Assembly (NCBI GenBank): GCA_033725935.1
Contig: MU867129.1
Span: 116,825-180,824 of the forward strand
Source: Cladorrhinum sp. PSN259
Lineage: Eukaryota > Ascomycota > Sordariomycetes > Sordariales > Podosporaceae
Direction of reading: 5' to 3'
DNA: 64,000 nucleotides
Shown: positions 1-9,503 of the stretch, piece by piece
Numbering within the stretch: position 1 is the stretch's first letter
Layout: every line of letters begins with the position of its first letter
The notes under the pieces: generated by a model
What the model was told of the DNA's origin: nothing
What the model saw: the letters and a program-made list of their open reading frames with translations, nothing else
Database searches by the model: none
Made by a program: the position numbers and the translations under genes

Positions 1-993
1 TACAAGACTGGGTTTGGTTGAAGTCACCGAATGTGGCTGCCAAGGAATCGGACCCGGGGTGCCCGGGGCCAGCAGGAGCGCGCAAGTCGCCATTCCTACA
101 GGTAAAGACTGATGGTTACGGTCTGGTCAGTATATTGCCAGGTCAACTGTGAAGAGACAGGACAGAAGGAGAGGGATAGTTACTTGAAGGCAGCGATATA
201 GCTCCTTTCCTTCCTGTATCTGAGACTGGTGGCCAAGGCGCCGGGATGGATGGGTAGAGAATTGGAAACATGAATGGATTGTATGTAGTAATCCTCTTGA
301 ATAGGTAAGTTGGAGTGTGATTGATGAAAATCGTGGAAAGGTCCGAGGTATATACACCTCGCTGTGTGACCCTCTGAGAATCTTCAAGGTTTTCTCCTCT
401 GCGTTGGCCAGGAGTAACGTTCCGAGGCGTCGTCCGGGTGTGTTTGCCTATTTATCATACAAGGTTTTCATTTGGATCAAAACCTTGAAATAGCTTTCTG
501 AGTTATATGCATGATTCTGTGATCGTCAACCGCAGGTTTGGATGGGACGATATCATCAGTGATTGACTAATAAGTAGTGCCACCACAACTTTGGCTAGGT
601 ATCCCCGACTCATCAGGACTCTCTTCTGAATCTGGTTATGATGTCGCTAGTAAGCCGTAATGCTTTCCATGGGCTAGCGGAGTATACGGACCGAGCCAAC
701 AGGAGCCGTGCGTGGTGCTAGTTCATCTCGGTCATCTGCATATTTCGGTTTGTGTGGGCTAATCCACACACCTAGAGCTCAGTGTGGTGTAATTTCCCAG
801 CACTTGTCCTTCAAAGTTTCAGAGATAAGCCCGTATTCAAACTCTCAAGAAGTTAAGCGCCCAGACGAGCATAATAGAGGGACGATGCTTAGGTAAGGAT
901 GGGGAGAGGCGTTAAGTGGCGGTAAAAGATACAAGGTTTCGAAATGTGCAACCCACTTATCCAAAAAAAAATATGCTTGTATTATGCAACTTT
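1..993. other. Left-edge intergenic region
   Basis: I see no supported gene here. A minus-strand open stretch touches the window edge (about 1-100). It has a possible acceptor (TGTAG) just upstream and would read as a Gly/Pro-rich peptide, so the tail of an off-window minus-strand gene is possible but unproven. The rest has short open frames with no recognisable domain. The 3' flank of the minus-strand carbonic anhydrase gene lies in its right part. Confidence 0.4.
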
Positions 994-1908
994 CTAAGAG
1001 TCCGTCAAGTTGTAAATCTTTTGGATATTGGCCAATATACCCTTAAAGTCAATCTCCAGATCCTTCAACAAGCCATCGTTGAACCCAAACACCCAGCCGT
1101 GAACAATGGGGAATCCGTTCTTGGCATAACTCTGCTGGACGCCCGCGATCTTGATCACATTGCGGCACTGCTCGATGACGTTGAGCTCTACCAGGCGGTT
1201 GTAGCGGGCCTCCTCGTCCTTGATGGCATCCAACTCCTTCTCGTGCAGCCTGTAGACGTCCCGAATGTTGCGCAGCCATGGGTTGAGGATACCGAGATCC
1301 TTGGGCGTCATGGCAGCCTTGACGCCGCCGCATCCGTAGTGGCCGCACACGACAATGTGCTTGACCTTGAGGTGCTCAACGGCGTAGGTGATGACGCTCA
1401 TGGCGTTCAGGTCCGTGTTGCAGACCAGGTTGGCAATGTTGCGGTGGACGAACGCATCACCGGGCTCGAGACCCGTGATCTGCTCGGCGGGGATGCGCGA
1501 GTCACTGCATCCAATCCAGAGGTACTCGGGGTTCTGGCCGGCGGATAGGTTGGCGAAGAAGTTTGGGTCGGCAGCCTTCTTCTCGGCAGCCCACTTTGCG
1601 TTCTGCTCAAAGACGCGGTCGTGGGTCTGCTGGAGATAGTTGTTGATATCCTTTTCGGCCATGGCGCGCCACTCTGCTTTGGATGTGGTTGGGGTGAAGA
1701 ATTGGGAGGATCCCGAGGGAGAAGAGGTGGATGTGGATGGAGGTGGTGGAGGAGGTTTATCTGCAGCGGAGGAACACCAACGAATGCTGGATGTGGCTAC
1801 TGTGTGTTGAATTGGTGTGATGACTCTGCTGGTGGCAGCTGCAGTTGCGCGTCCGAGACACAATTCGGAAGACCGCACGAGTGATCTGGCGACACGTAAG
1901 GAAAGCAT
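994..1908 (-). CDS. Beta-class carbonic anhydrase, probably mitochondrial
   Basis: Zinc enzyme interconverting CO2 and bicarbonate; fungal relatives (Nce103 type) supply bicarbonate for carboxylations. The frame is 304 residues without introns. I chose the ATG at 1908, which gives an Arg/Ser-rich amphipathic start (MLSLRVARSLVRSS) typical of a mitochondrial presequence. A Pro/Ser-rich linker follows (about 50-75). The beta-CA fold runs from about residue 80 to the end. The zinc ligands Cys134, His190 and Cys193 and the Asp136/Arg138 dyad lie in CSDSR and HYGCGG. The open frame extends upstream of this ATG only through a non-ATG codon. The family is clear; mitochondrial location is inferred from the N-terminus only. 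Confidence 0.93.
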   Translation of the reverse strand: MLSLRVARSLVRSSELCLGRATAAATSRVITPIQHTVATSSIRWCSSAADKPPPPPPSTSTSSPSGSSQFFTPTTSKAEWRAMAEKDINNYLQQTHDRVFEQNAKWAAEKKAADPNFFANLSAGQNPEYLWIGCSDSRIPAEQITGLEPGDAFVHRNIANLVCNTDLNAMSVITYAVEHLKVKHIVVCGHYGCGGVKAAMTPKDLGILNPWLRNIRDVYRLHEKELDAIKDEEARYNRLVELNVIEQCRNVIKIAGVQQSYAKNGFPIVHGWVFGFNDGLLKDLEIDFKGILANIQKIYNLTDS

Positions 1909-2919
1909 GGCAGATTTCCGATTTTTCCCCCCTCCGATCTGCAGACCCCGAAAAAAAGAGCTTGTAGGTAAAATACAGTGGGTGGATTTGTCGTCCAAAT
2001 TGGTCAAACATTCAAGCTTTGGTGACGTCGATTTGCGGAGTCACCGAGCTTGGGCCAGCTCGCGGCGTCTTGGAGCTTCTCTGAGCTTCTTTCCCTTCGT
2101 GGACCCCCTCCGTCTTCGCAGACACACAAGCAGGCGCGCGGAGACCGATGCTTCAAGCGGGTGATAGGAACCCTAACCTGATTTGAAAGAATGAGGGGCT
2201 CTTGCCCTTATCGATGGGGATCGCGAGACAATTTAGCATTTCACGGCTTGGCAAATCATTTTTTTCGCTCACCAAAATCTTGTTGAGTTCAGTTGAGTTG
2301 AGTCACCATGCATTTGTTGATGCACGATTGACATTTACGCAGTGTAGCACAGAGAGTTGTATTTTATAGTGTAGAAACCCGGCTTACTGCACGTACTGTA
2401 CCTACTGCTTAATTCCCCGCATTCTCAGATGGCAGTTTCAGATCTCTGATCATTTTGATCATGGGATTCTCATTTATCTCGATGTTTTACAAGATTGCCG
2501 AACTGGGCTAGACCCGGTCTGATGCAGAAATCCCTGCCAAGAATGCCCGGCGCTGACCACTTCCTCACTTCTTTCTGGTCTTGTCGATGACTGCCTGAAT
2601 TCTTTGGCTCCATCGCGTTGGGATTCCATTTTAAGAATTTCCTTATCCACCCCCACAATCAGCCCCTCAACGAGCTTCCTTGACATGCCGTTCTTGTCAG
2701 TGGGGAATGAGCAACTGTCTCCCACCAAGCTCGTATAGAATCCTTTGATGGTAATCACACAAGATACAGTCACATATAGAGGCTTCAATTATTGTTTTCT
2801 TTATTTGTGTCATGTACCCAGCCATTCAATCGCAATTGTTTCTCTTGATCCCGTCCTTTTCCTTTTTGCCCCCTATTGTCTCACTCACTCTCCAACTGCC
2901 TCAGTCAGGAGTTGACGCC
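1909..2919. other. Intergenic region between carbonic anhydrase and CorA-like gene
   Basis: About 1 kb with the carbonic anhydrase promoter on the left and the 3' end of the CorA-like gene on the right. A minus-strand open stretch (about 2474-2788) could be an additional 3' exon of the CorA-like gene. It has no membrane-helix character and no clear match, so I did not join it. Confidence 0.4.
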
Positions 2920-4511
2920 TCACCTTTGAGTGCTGTAGGATGATTCACGGCGATCTTTGATCTTGTTGATCCTTGGAATCTACAATTTGGGCCACTGTTA
3001 GTATCACAAAGGAAATTGTTCTTCGTGTTGAAAAAGACGTCGCGTGGGATTTTAGTGGCGGCACTTACATCCTTGTAATCCCAGTCCTTCCGGTCCCAAT
3101 CAGCGATACGTACAGCTAACTGAGCCCTATTTCTCAGATCCGTGACACGTGCGATGATGTTGCCAAGATCCTCCGAGAAGTCATTCACAGCCTGCTTTGG
3201 CTGCGGCCGGTCGCCGAAGGTTCGGATGTCGCCGACCAAGTCGATGTAAAACTGCTTCAGACCAGCAAAGCTCTTTACATTGATCTCGAGAGCAGTGATT
3301 GCATACATAAGGTCCCGAACAATTTTTGACATTGGTTGCACGTCTTCCAGTCGATCGGTCTCCTCATCACCTGTCGACACTATCTCCTCGGGTTTGAACA
3401 CATACGTCTGGGACTGGGTCTAAAAATGCAAATTAGAAAGATTTGTCAGACTCGGATAGTTTGGGAAGAAGCTAAGATGACTTACCCTTCTGTGGATCCG
3501 CATTTCCAGGGCTTCTACATGCTCGGTCCATCCCTTTGCAGCCCAGCGAGCGCAGGTCAGATGTCCCTGGAGCGAAGCCAGAAACTGGCTCCCATTTATG
3601 CATGGCTCCTTGCTCACGGGACTTTGTGCTAGATTCTCAAGCATGCTTCTGCGAATGTCGTCTTTTGGCTCCCCAATGATCCAAACCTGAGCCCCAGTGT
3701 GGTGGTTAAATTGATGATAGACTGTGGCCGGCTTGATCATCCAGCGTCCTGTCGGATCGCACGCCTCATGAGGGACAATGTCGATGCCTTTCAGACAATA
3801 ACAGACCTGGTATCCTCGGCCAGTTCGGCCCAGCGATGGGATTTCTAGCTGAGGATCCCGATTGCCTAGATTGCGTTGGGAGTAGAGGGCAACCGGGGTG
3901 AAATGCTCGTCCAAGATGCAGTTTGTGCCAATGCAGTAGAGGAACTCGAGAATTTGAGGAAATACTTGGTGGTATGTCAAGATCGTTTTCAGGCACTCGC
4001 TGGATATCGTGAACGGTTTCCGCGGACTTCCAGATGATCTTCCGGGTGCAGTTGATAAGAAGCTTGAATAGAAGATACTGTGTTAGTATCCAGGAATGAC
4101 ATCAGGATAGATTGGGGGAACAACTTACATGAGACGGGTCTGTGGGTCAGGCTTCTTGTGTCCCAGCCATCTTTGAAGCTTCTGTCTCGTGTTGCCCGCG
4201 ACGAAGCCCTTGATTTCATGCCCCGCTTTATCAACATCCCAAACAGCAAGACAGGTTTCATCATGCTCTGAGACTAAGAAGCCTAAAGTATGATCCTTAT
4301 CTTCAAACCGTTGGCGAATACGGGCCAGCTCCGAGTTCTCAAAGCGGGATTTGTCCACGAGGTTCAAGGGGTAGCTTTCGTAGTTCAGAAAGGATTCATT
4401 GAACTGAGTTGTAGCCACGGATTCATCGTTTGAGTTAGAGTTATTACTGGCTTCAGCGGACTTGGAGGTGTTGTTGGCATCAGCCATGGTGTTGCTTGGT
4501 GTGGAACCCAT
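2920..4511 (-). CDS. CorA-like-domain protein without membrane helices
   Basis: Four exons deduced from splice signals: 4511-4129, 4062-3486, 3419-3069 and 2979-2920. Donors are GTAAGT, and TACTAAC-type branch sites sit in introns 1 and 3. The joined frame gives 456 residues. The N-terminus is Ser/Asn-rich. The middle (about 135-320) resembles the N-terminal domain of fungal CorA-like proteins: a segment WMIKPATVYHQFN followed by VWIIGEP. Exon 3 gives long helices (about 321-440) like the CorA stalk. Real CorA magnesium transporters end in two membrane helices with a GMN motif. I see neither here, so the product is probably soluble or truncated. An alternative donor (GTGAGG) overlaps the stop, so a further exon cannot be excluded. 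Transport activity should not be assumed. A decayed paralogue lies next door at 5070-5560. Confidence 0.7.
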
Positions 4512-5069
4512 ATTGAGGTGGAACTGGTGAAGTATCTATCGAGTCTGACTGTGATAGGAGAGTGTGTGAGAACTAGGTAAAGGCTTAAGGGCAGGATTTA
4601 TATACTTTGAGAAGAGATCCTAATTTCTTTGCAAAAATTACTGCAAATCTTTCATGAAAACTTTCCGCTGATCTTTTTTCCTGCAAATTTGCAAAGATAT
4701 CTGCTGGTGCATATAATCAAGGCCATCGCAAGAATTCTACAAAGTAGAGATGAGACCAAAAAAAACCATGATTATCTCAGATCTGAATGTTCTATATAAC
4801 AAAGAAGCGTGAGAATACTATTACCGCTCTTTGGGGTCAATTTCCGTCATCATTCGTTGTATTATTATATTTATGACTCCTCTGGTTGAGCAAATACTTT
4901 ATGTTTGGCAATAACACACTCTATGTCCTTGGGCTGATTCCATAATCGGCCACACATTTCGGCGTATTCACTACATATAGTCAGAGATTGTGAGTTCGGG
5001 GTTGGTCATTTGAATCCTGAAACTATGTAAATAGTCTGATCCAGTTACATGTATGATGCTTGCTTTCCA
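4512..5069. other. AT-rich promoter region of the CorA-like gene
   Basis: About 560 bases, AT-rich, holding the upstream region of the minus-strand CorA-like gene. A TATATA-like stretch lies near 4597-4605. No open frame of note. Confidence 0.4.
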
Positions 5070-5560
5070 TCAGTTGTCCGAGCCCATCCGCTTCTTCAAA
5101 TGAGCCTTCATCGAATCCCAGCGTTCATCTTGAGCCGTCAGTTTGTCGACATTCACAGCTTGCGCGCCCTTGGTCCTTTCAATTCTGACAAGCTATATTC
5201 AGGTTCAGTCTGTTAGCGGACTTCGCGAGTAAGACGCTGTGTGGATTGCTTTAAGTTATATACTGGGTTGCCCAGTCCTTTCGGTTAGCTCTGCGACATG
5301 GATAGCCATTTTTGCGCGGTCTTGTAAATTTCCGAGCTGGATCATGTAATTCTAAATATCCTCGGCAAAGTCATTGACAGCATGCTTTGGTGTGTCGCCG
5401 CCCCCAGAGGCAAGCGGAAAGACTCCGAGAGAGACTGCGGCAAGGTATGTCGCGTCCACCAACGCCTTTAAGGGTTCCAGATCTATCCTGGATTTGGTAT
5501 CATCATCCTCGCGAGCTGGTCTGCGGACTGCAGGTATTTCGTGTTGAAGCAGACTTTTTT
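5070..5560 (-). pseudogene. Decayed paralogue of the CorA-like gene (3' part)
   Basis: Reading the minus strand from about 5555, one frame runs through LEPLKALVDATY into PKHAVNDFAEDI and then meets a TAG stop. After the stop the same frame continues with LQDRAKMAIHVAEL. The intact neighbour has PKQAVNDFSEDLGN and LRNRAQLAVRIADW at the equivalent place (exon 3), so the two are homologous. A likely last exon, after an ATATAG acceptor near 5192, ends at a stop at 5072-5070. I found no 5' half with the N-terminal domain. This looks like a truncated tandem duplicate that has lost function. The stop corresponds to a Gly codon in the neighbour, so it could also come from an indel or sequencing change nearby. 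Confidence 0.65.
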
Positions 5561-6118
5561 TGATAAGATTTCTGTTGTAATAAGCGGCGGTATTATTTTT
5601 TCTTGTTGGGTCTTTCCATATGTCTAGTACTACATGTATCTACATGTACCCGGTTTTTCCTGCATCCATGTTGATATTGTGGAGAGTTGGACATCTGTGC
5701 TGGGCACACAATGGAAGATTATATAACTTGGCATATCGTGAACATTGTTACATGTCCCTACGATGCGAACCTGTTAGAGTGGTCTGTCGGATTTCCCCTA
5801 ATCCTCGGCTCTGGATGTTTACTCAACAGTCATGCAAAACGCTTACTCATTGATACCTAGTGACTAAGATCCCCTGCGAAAACCTCCGCCACATACATGT
5901 ACCCAATCAATGCACTAGAGGTGACAACAATACAGCACTCAACGTCATGATTAATAATCTTTATCCGGAAACACTCAATGATCTTGCGAGGACCTAAATG
6001 CTGCCTATTGTTTGAGAAGAGGTTAAAAGAGCGTGCTCCCCTTGGCATTAAATCTCCATCAACTCACTTCAATTACCACTACACAAACCATCAGCTCAAA
6101 CCATCAAACCGCCCAAAA
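5561..6118. other. Promoter region of the NmrA-like gene
   Basis: About 560 bases without a supported gene. It carries the upstream region and 5' leader of the oxidoreductase starting at 6119. The leader just before the ATG is rich in C and A (CAAACC and AACCATC repeats), common for fungal leaders. Confidence 0.4.
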
Positions 6119-7048
6119 ATGTCTACCTCCGTCCCCACCCGCAAAGTCCTCCTCATAGGCGCCACAGGCTCAATTGGCAGCATCATCCTCCAGGCCCTCC
6201 TCTCATCATCCACCCCCGTCTCCGTCACGATCCTCAAGCGAGCTGCCTCCACTGCCCCTCTCCCGCCCTCCGTCCCAGTCATAACCGTCCCATCCTACGA
6301 CCAGCCCCTCTCGGCCCTCGTCCCCATCTTCCGCGACTTCGACGTCATTATCTCCTGCCAAACGACCTTCTCCGTCTCCTCGCAGCTCAACCTCATTAAT
6401 GCAGCGATCCAAGCCGGCGTCAAACGGTTTTTCCCCTCTGAGTACGGACTCAATAACATGCGACCCGACACTCAGGCTTTGTGCCCCGTCTTTAAGGAAA
6501 AGGGCACCATTCAGCAGTACCTGCGCGACAACCAGGACAAGATGGAGTGGACGTCGGTCAGCTGCGGGACGTGGCCGACCTGGTCGTTTCATAATAACTT
6601 TTTGGGATTGAATCTAAAGAGCAAAAGCGTCAAGTACTGGGATGATGGCGAAGGGAGGTTTAGCATTTCTACGGAAGAAAGCACGGCGCTGGCTGTGGTC
6701 AGAGCCGTTACGACGCACTGGGACGAAACCAGGAACAGGAATGTGTTTCTGAGTGAGGTTGTGACGAGTCAGAAAGAACTAGTCGCGGAGATTGAGAAGC
6801 AACTTGGAGAGAAGTTGAATGTGGAAAAGGTGGTTACTGAGGAGGAGATTGAGAGGTTGAAGGGACGGCTGGAGGTGTCAAAGGGAGGGGACGTGGTGGC
6901 TGTTGTGGGGTTGGTTGAGGCTGGTTTGACTAGTGGTAGGTTTGGGACTGATTTTGAGAAGGAAGAGGAGGTCATGACTGAGAGGTTGGGGTTGCCAAGG
7001 AAGACGTTGGAGGAGATGGTTAAGGATGGATTGGCCAGTTTGAAGTAA
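6119..7048 (+). CDS. NmrA-like / isoflavone-reductase-like NAD(P)-binding oxidoreductase
   Basis: Single exon, 309 residues. The ATG at 6119 follows CCCAAAA and directly precedes the Rossmann strand. The nucleotide-binding motif is GATGSIG at residues 14-20, followed by a typical NmrA/PCBER layout: DVIISCQ at the end of the fourth strand and VKRFFPSEYGLN after it, a hallmark of isoflavone-reductase-like proteins. Such proteins either reduce small phenolic or secondary metabolites with NADPH or act as redox-sensing regulators. Nothing nearby points to a substrate. The C-terminal third is Glu/Lys-rich and helical. Cytosolic, with no signal peptide. The family is confident; the reaction is unknown. 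Confidence 0.85.
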   Translation: MSTSVPTRKVLLIGATGSIGSIILQALLSSSTPVSVTILKRAASTAPLPPSVPVITVPSYDQPLSALVPIFRDFDVIISCQTTFSVSSQLNLINAAIQAGVKRFFPSEYGLNNMRPDTQALCPVFKEKGTIQQYLRDNQDKMEWTSVSCGTWPTWSFHNNFLGLNLKSKSVKYWDDGEGRFSISTEESTALAVVRAVTTHWDETRNRNVFLSEVVTSQKELVAEIEKQLGEKLNVEKVVTEEEIERLKGRLEVSKGGDVVAVVGLVEAGLTSGRFGTDFEKEEEVMTERLGLPRKTLEEMVKDGLASLK

Positions 7049-8006
7049 GCGGGTTTATGCGGCTGCTAGTAACTGCACGGACGGAAGGATGGGTGGAAGG
7101 GGAACTGTTTCCTGTCATGGGAATGTAGAGGACTTGATCACAGGTCATATACATGTAGTATGCCGAGGTATCACAAATGAGCATTCATCCACTGTTGCGG
7201 CCTCGATGCTAATTGCTTCCATCTATCAGATGGGGCCTAGCCAGTGACAGGATCATGACTTCAAGTTTTGTGAGTGTTGACTCGGAGTAAGCATACATAT
7301 ACACCGTCTTGGAAGTAGCTTAAGCGACACAAGTGGTGAAGTTTCTAATCCTAGCTTAAGGTGTCTCCGCAACTCGGTTTGGAAAGGCTCGAGAAAATTT
7401 TGTGTTTCTTTCGTAACACTCTCAGGCCTCGTGCCCGGAGATACCCGTTTTATGGTCAGGTCGCCGACCTCATCGGGGCAACTTGCAGCTTGGTATCGTC
7501 TAAAATCAACATATTCAGCAGTGTGAGGCGACATAGGCCTGCATGCCGGTGGAGATTTCAGCGGCATGGGACATACGACTCCGGTTCTAGCTTGGAAGCG
7601 AATGCGCGCTGAAGTGGAATTCAAGTCCAGACAGCCTTCCAGCTGAGACCTTTGGGGCTTATTTTCGCTTTTGCCAAGTCTGCGGGGACAAGTAGTGAGG
7701 CTGGTCGATGCAACCTTGATCCTGTCGACCGTTCCATTGTTGAGTTGTCACCTCGCTCGCTTCCAGAACATCTTTCCATGAGGACTCTGAGGTAACATTC
7801 TTCTGAGAGGAGATCGGAACCGAATAAAACCGCTGTTGTCCCTGGATCTTGGTTACATCGTCGCCGCTAAATTTGTTGCGGCCCTGCTTGGTTTTTCCTC
7901 TTTCGGCAGCAGCCTTGAGAATCATCAGAATGGGTGTTGAAGAGTAGACGCTTCTCTAGTAGCCATGATATTTGAAGTGTCGGTGGTTGCGAGACAAAGA
8001 CTGCTG
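7049..8006. other. Intergenic region with two weak minus-strand open frames
   Basis: About 1 kb between the NmrA-like gene and the promoter of the small secreted protein. Two minus-strand open frames (7253-7624 and 7659-7925) show no recognisable domain. The second starts with ATG and is listed separately at low confidence. Confidence 0.35.
7659..7925 (-). CDS. Possible small hypothetical protein
   Basis: An 88-residue frame beginning with a true ATG at 7925. It is basic at the N-terminus, with KTKQGRNKFSGDDVTKIQGQ followed by RFYSVPISSQ, and Trp/Gln-rich near the end. Composition looks more protein-like than the neighbouring random frames, but I recognise no family and see no splice sites or strong promoter. 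It may be spurious. Confidence 0.22.
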   Translation of the reverse strand: MILKAAAERGKTKQGRNKFSGDDVTKIQGQQRFYSVPISSQKNVTSESSWKDVLEASEVTTQQWNGRQDQGCIDQPHYLSPQTWQKRK

Positions 8007-8014
8007 TATAAATA
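8007..8014 (+). promoter_or_regulatory. TATA box of the small secreted protein gene
   Basis: TATAAATA lies about 113 bases before the ATG at 8127. It is followed by a C/T- and A-rich leader (CATCACCTCATCATCTCC), a layout typical of strongly expressed fungal secreted-protein genes. Position and sequence are seen directly; promoter function is inferred. Confidence 0.55.
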
Positions 8015-8126
8015 GAGGGAAGAGATCCCTACATCACGTCTTCATCTTTCTTCATCACCTCATCATCTCCTCTTCACAACTCAATTGCACCAAAGCCTTG
8101 GCAATCAAACCCTTTAAAATATTAAA

Positions 8127-8492
8127 ATGAAGTTCTTCTACCTTCTCCCTCTTCTCGGCGCCATTCTCACTATGGCTGCCCCTCAGCCCGTCGCTGAGCC
8201 TCTGAAAGTCGGAGGCCCGGGCAGCAACATTGGCGACGTCAGCCTCCAGCCCATCGACAAGGAGGGTGGCTGCGTGCCAGCGTCTTGCACTTCTTTTGGA
8301 GTGAGTGACGGCAATATCAATGGCTAGAATTGACAATATACTGACCTCCGCTTGACAGTGCTGCTCTGGCAACTGTGGCTACTGGTGCGTAAGTATTATC
8401 AGAAATGGAATTTAGTTACCGAAGAACCTGAGACTGATGATGACTGTATTCTCTAATTACAGCGCGCTTGCGGCATTGAGTATAACTGCTAA
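8127..8492 (+). CDS. Small secreted cysteine-rich protein (77 aa, eight Cys)
   Basis: Three exons: 8127-8300, 8359-8388 and 8463-8492. Both introns are phase 0 with good donors (GTGAGT, GTAAGT) and acceptors (GACAG, TACAG). The product has a signal peptide (MKFFYLLPLLGAILTMAA), a propeptide-like stretch, and a 29-residue C-terminal domain. That domain holds all eight cysteines (49, 54, 59, 60, 64, 68, 71 and 77) with spacing C-x4-C-x4-CC-x3-C-x3-C-x2-C-x5-C. It would form a tight four-disulfide knot. Exons 2 and 3 encode only 10 and 9 residues. Possible roles are antimicrobial peptide, effector or peptide signal; I recognise no family. The first exon alone would end in a stop inside intron 1, so splicing is needed for the cysteine domain. 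Confidence 0.72.
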
Positions 8493-9503
8493 TTTTATGT
8501 CCTTCTGGGTTGGGATTATGACTACAATGGAGGAATATGGGCCAAGATTCCTTGAAAGTTGTACATGTATATACAAACATGAATGGGCTGTTGTGATACC
8601 TCAAGCCCTCAACAAGACTCTTACACTACTACCATCTTTCCTCCTTCCTTCCATTGGCATCTCGGGTTTTCTCTATTACCGGCATGTTTGGCTAAGTTTT
8701 TTTGGTTTCCAATCCCGATTCCGAATCCTCCCTGGTTCTGACTGGTTGGCTTTCAAGTTGACGTATTGACCCAATGTATGGCGCAGTGTTGGTAAATGCG
8801 AGACGCTCAGTAATGGTTGCCGATGCTTGGAGATAGCGTTCAAGCATCACTGAAGGGTTCGTTTTGGCTCTGCATGGGACAAGCATGTTAGATTAGAAGA
8901 GGCCCCTCAGACGTGACGTGAGAGGTGGTGACTGAGTTACTTACGAATAGCTGTCATAGCCAGTTCCTGATGAAAGTGACATGGTAATTGTTGCAACGCG
9001 TGTATTGAGATAGACAATTAAACGAAAGAAGAAAAAGCAAATAATAATCATATGCTGCAACAACCCAAATAATCCATTTCTGAGGTCGTCATTTTATACC
9101 TAGTATACTCCATTTCTGCCTGTAATTATCGCGGGTATGCAGTTGACACCGAAGCAGACCAACACTGGTGTCTTGAACCCCGGATGTGCAAAGCACAAGA
9201 AGTTAGTGAATTTGATCAAGACACAAACGTGTTTTTGCTTGTGATTGGTCGTCTTTTTTCCGGTATGGCGATTGCGACGGCGGGAAGGTCCGAACCAACG
9301 AGAGTTATCAGCACTGATGTGCTGTGCCTTCCTTGGTTGCCTGCCCTGCTGGGGGCCTCCACACTACAGGCTGGGCAGTCCAGGATGCCGCCTCACGGCA
9401 GATGGATGCCTTGACCTATTTTTTTCTTTCTTGTTAGCTTTACGAGGCACCTCGAACTTGCATCTGCCATCCAATCTCGACCGCTTTCGAGACATTCTGG
9501 AAC
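8493..9503. other. Intergenic region before the duplicated C2H2 gene
   Basis: About 1 kb. It holds the 3' flank of the small secreted protein gene and the promoter of the gene at 9504. Open frames here are short, and I see no repeat family member. Confidence 0.4.

Noticed and set aside
916..1548. Plus-strand 210-codon frame over the carbonic anhydrase
   Set aside because: Shadow of the minus-strand enzyme, which has all zinc ligands.
8055..8372. Minus-strand 105-codon frame over the small secreted protein gene
   Set aside because: It is antisense to a gene with a signal peptide, TATA box and good introns.
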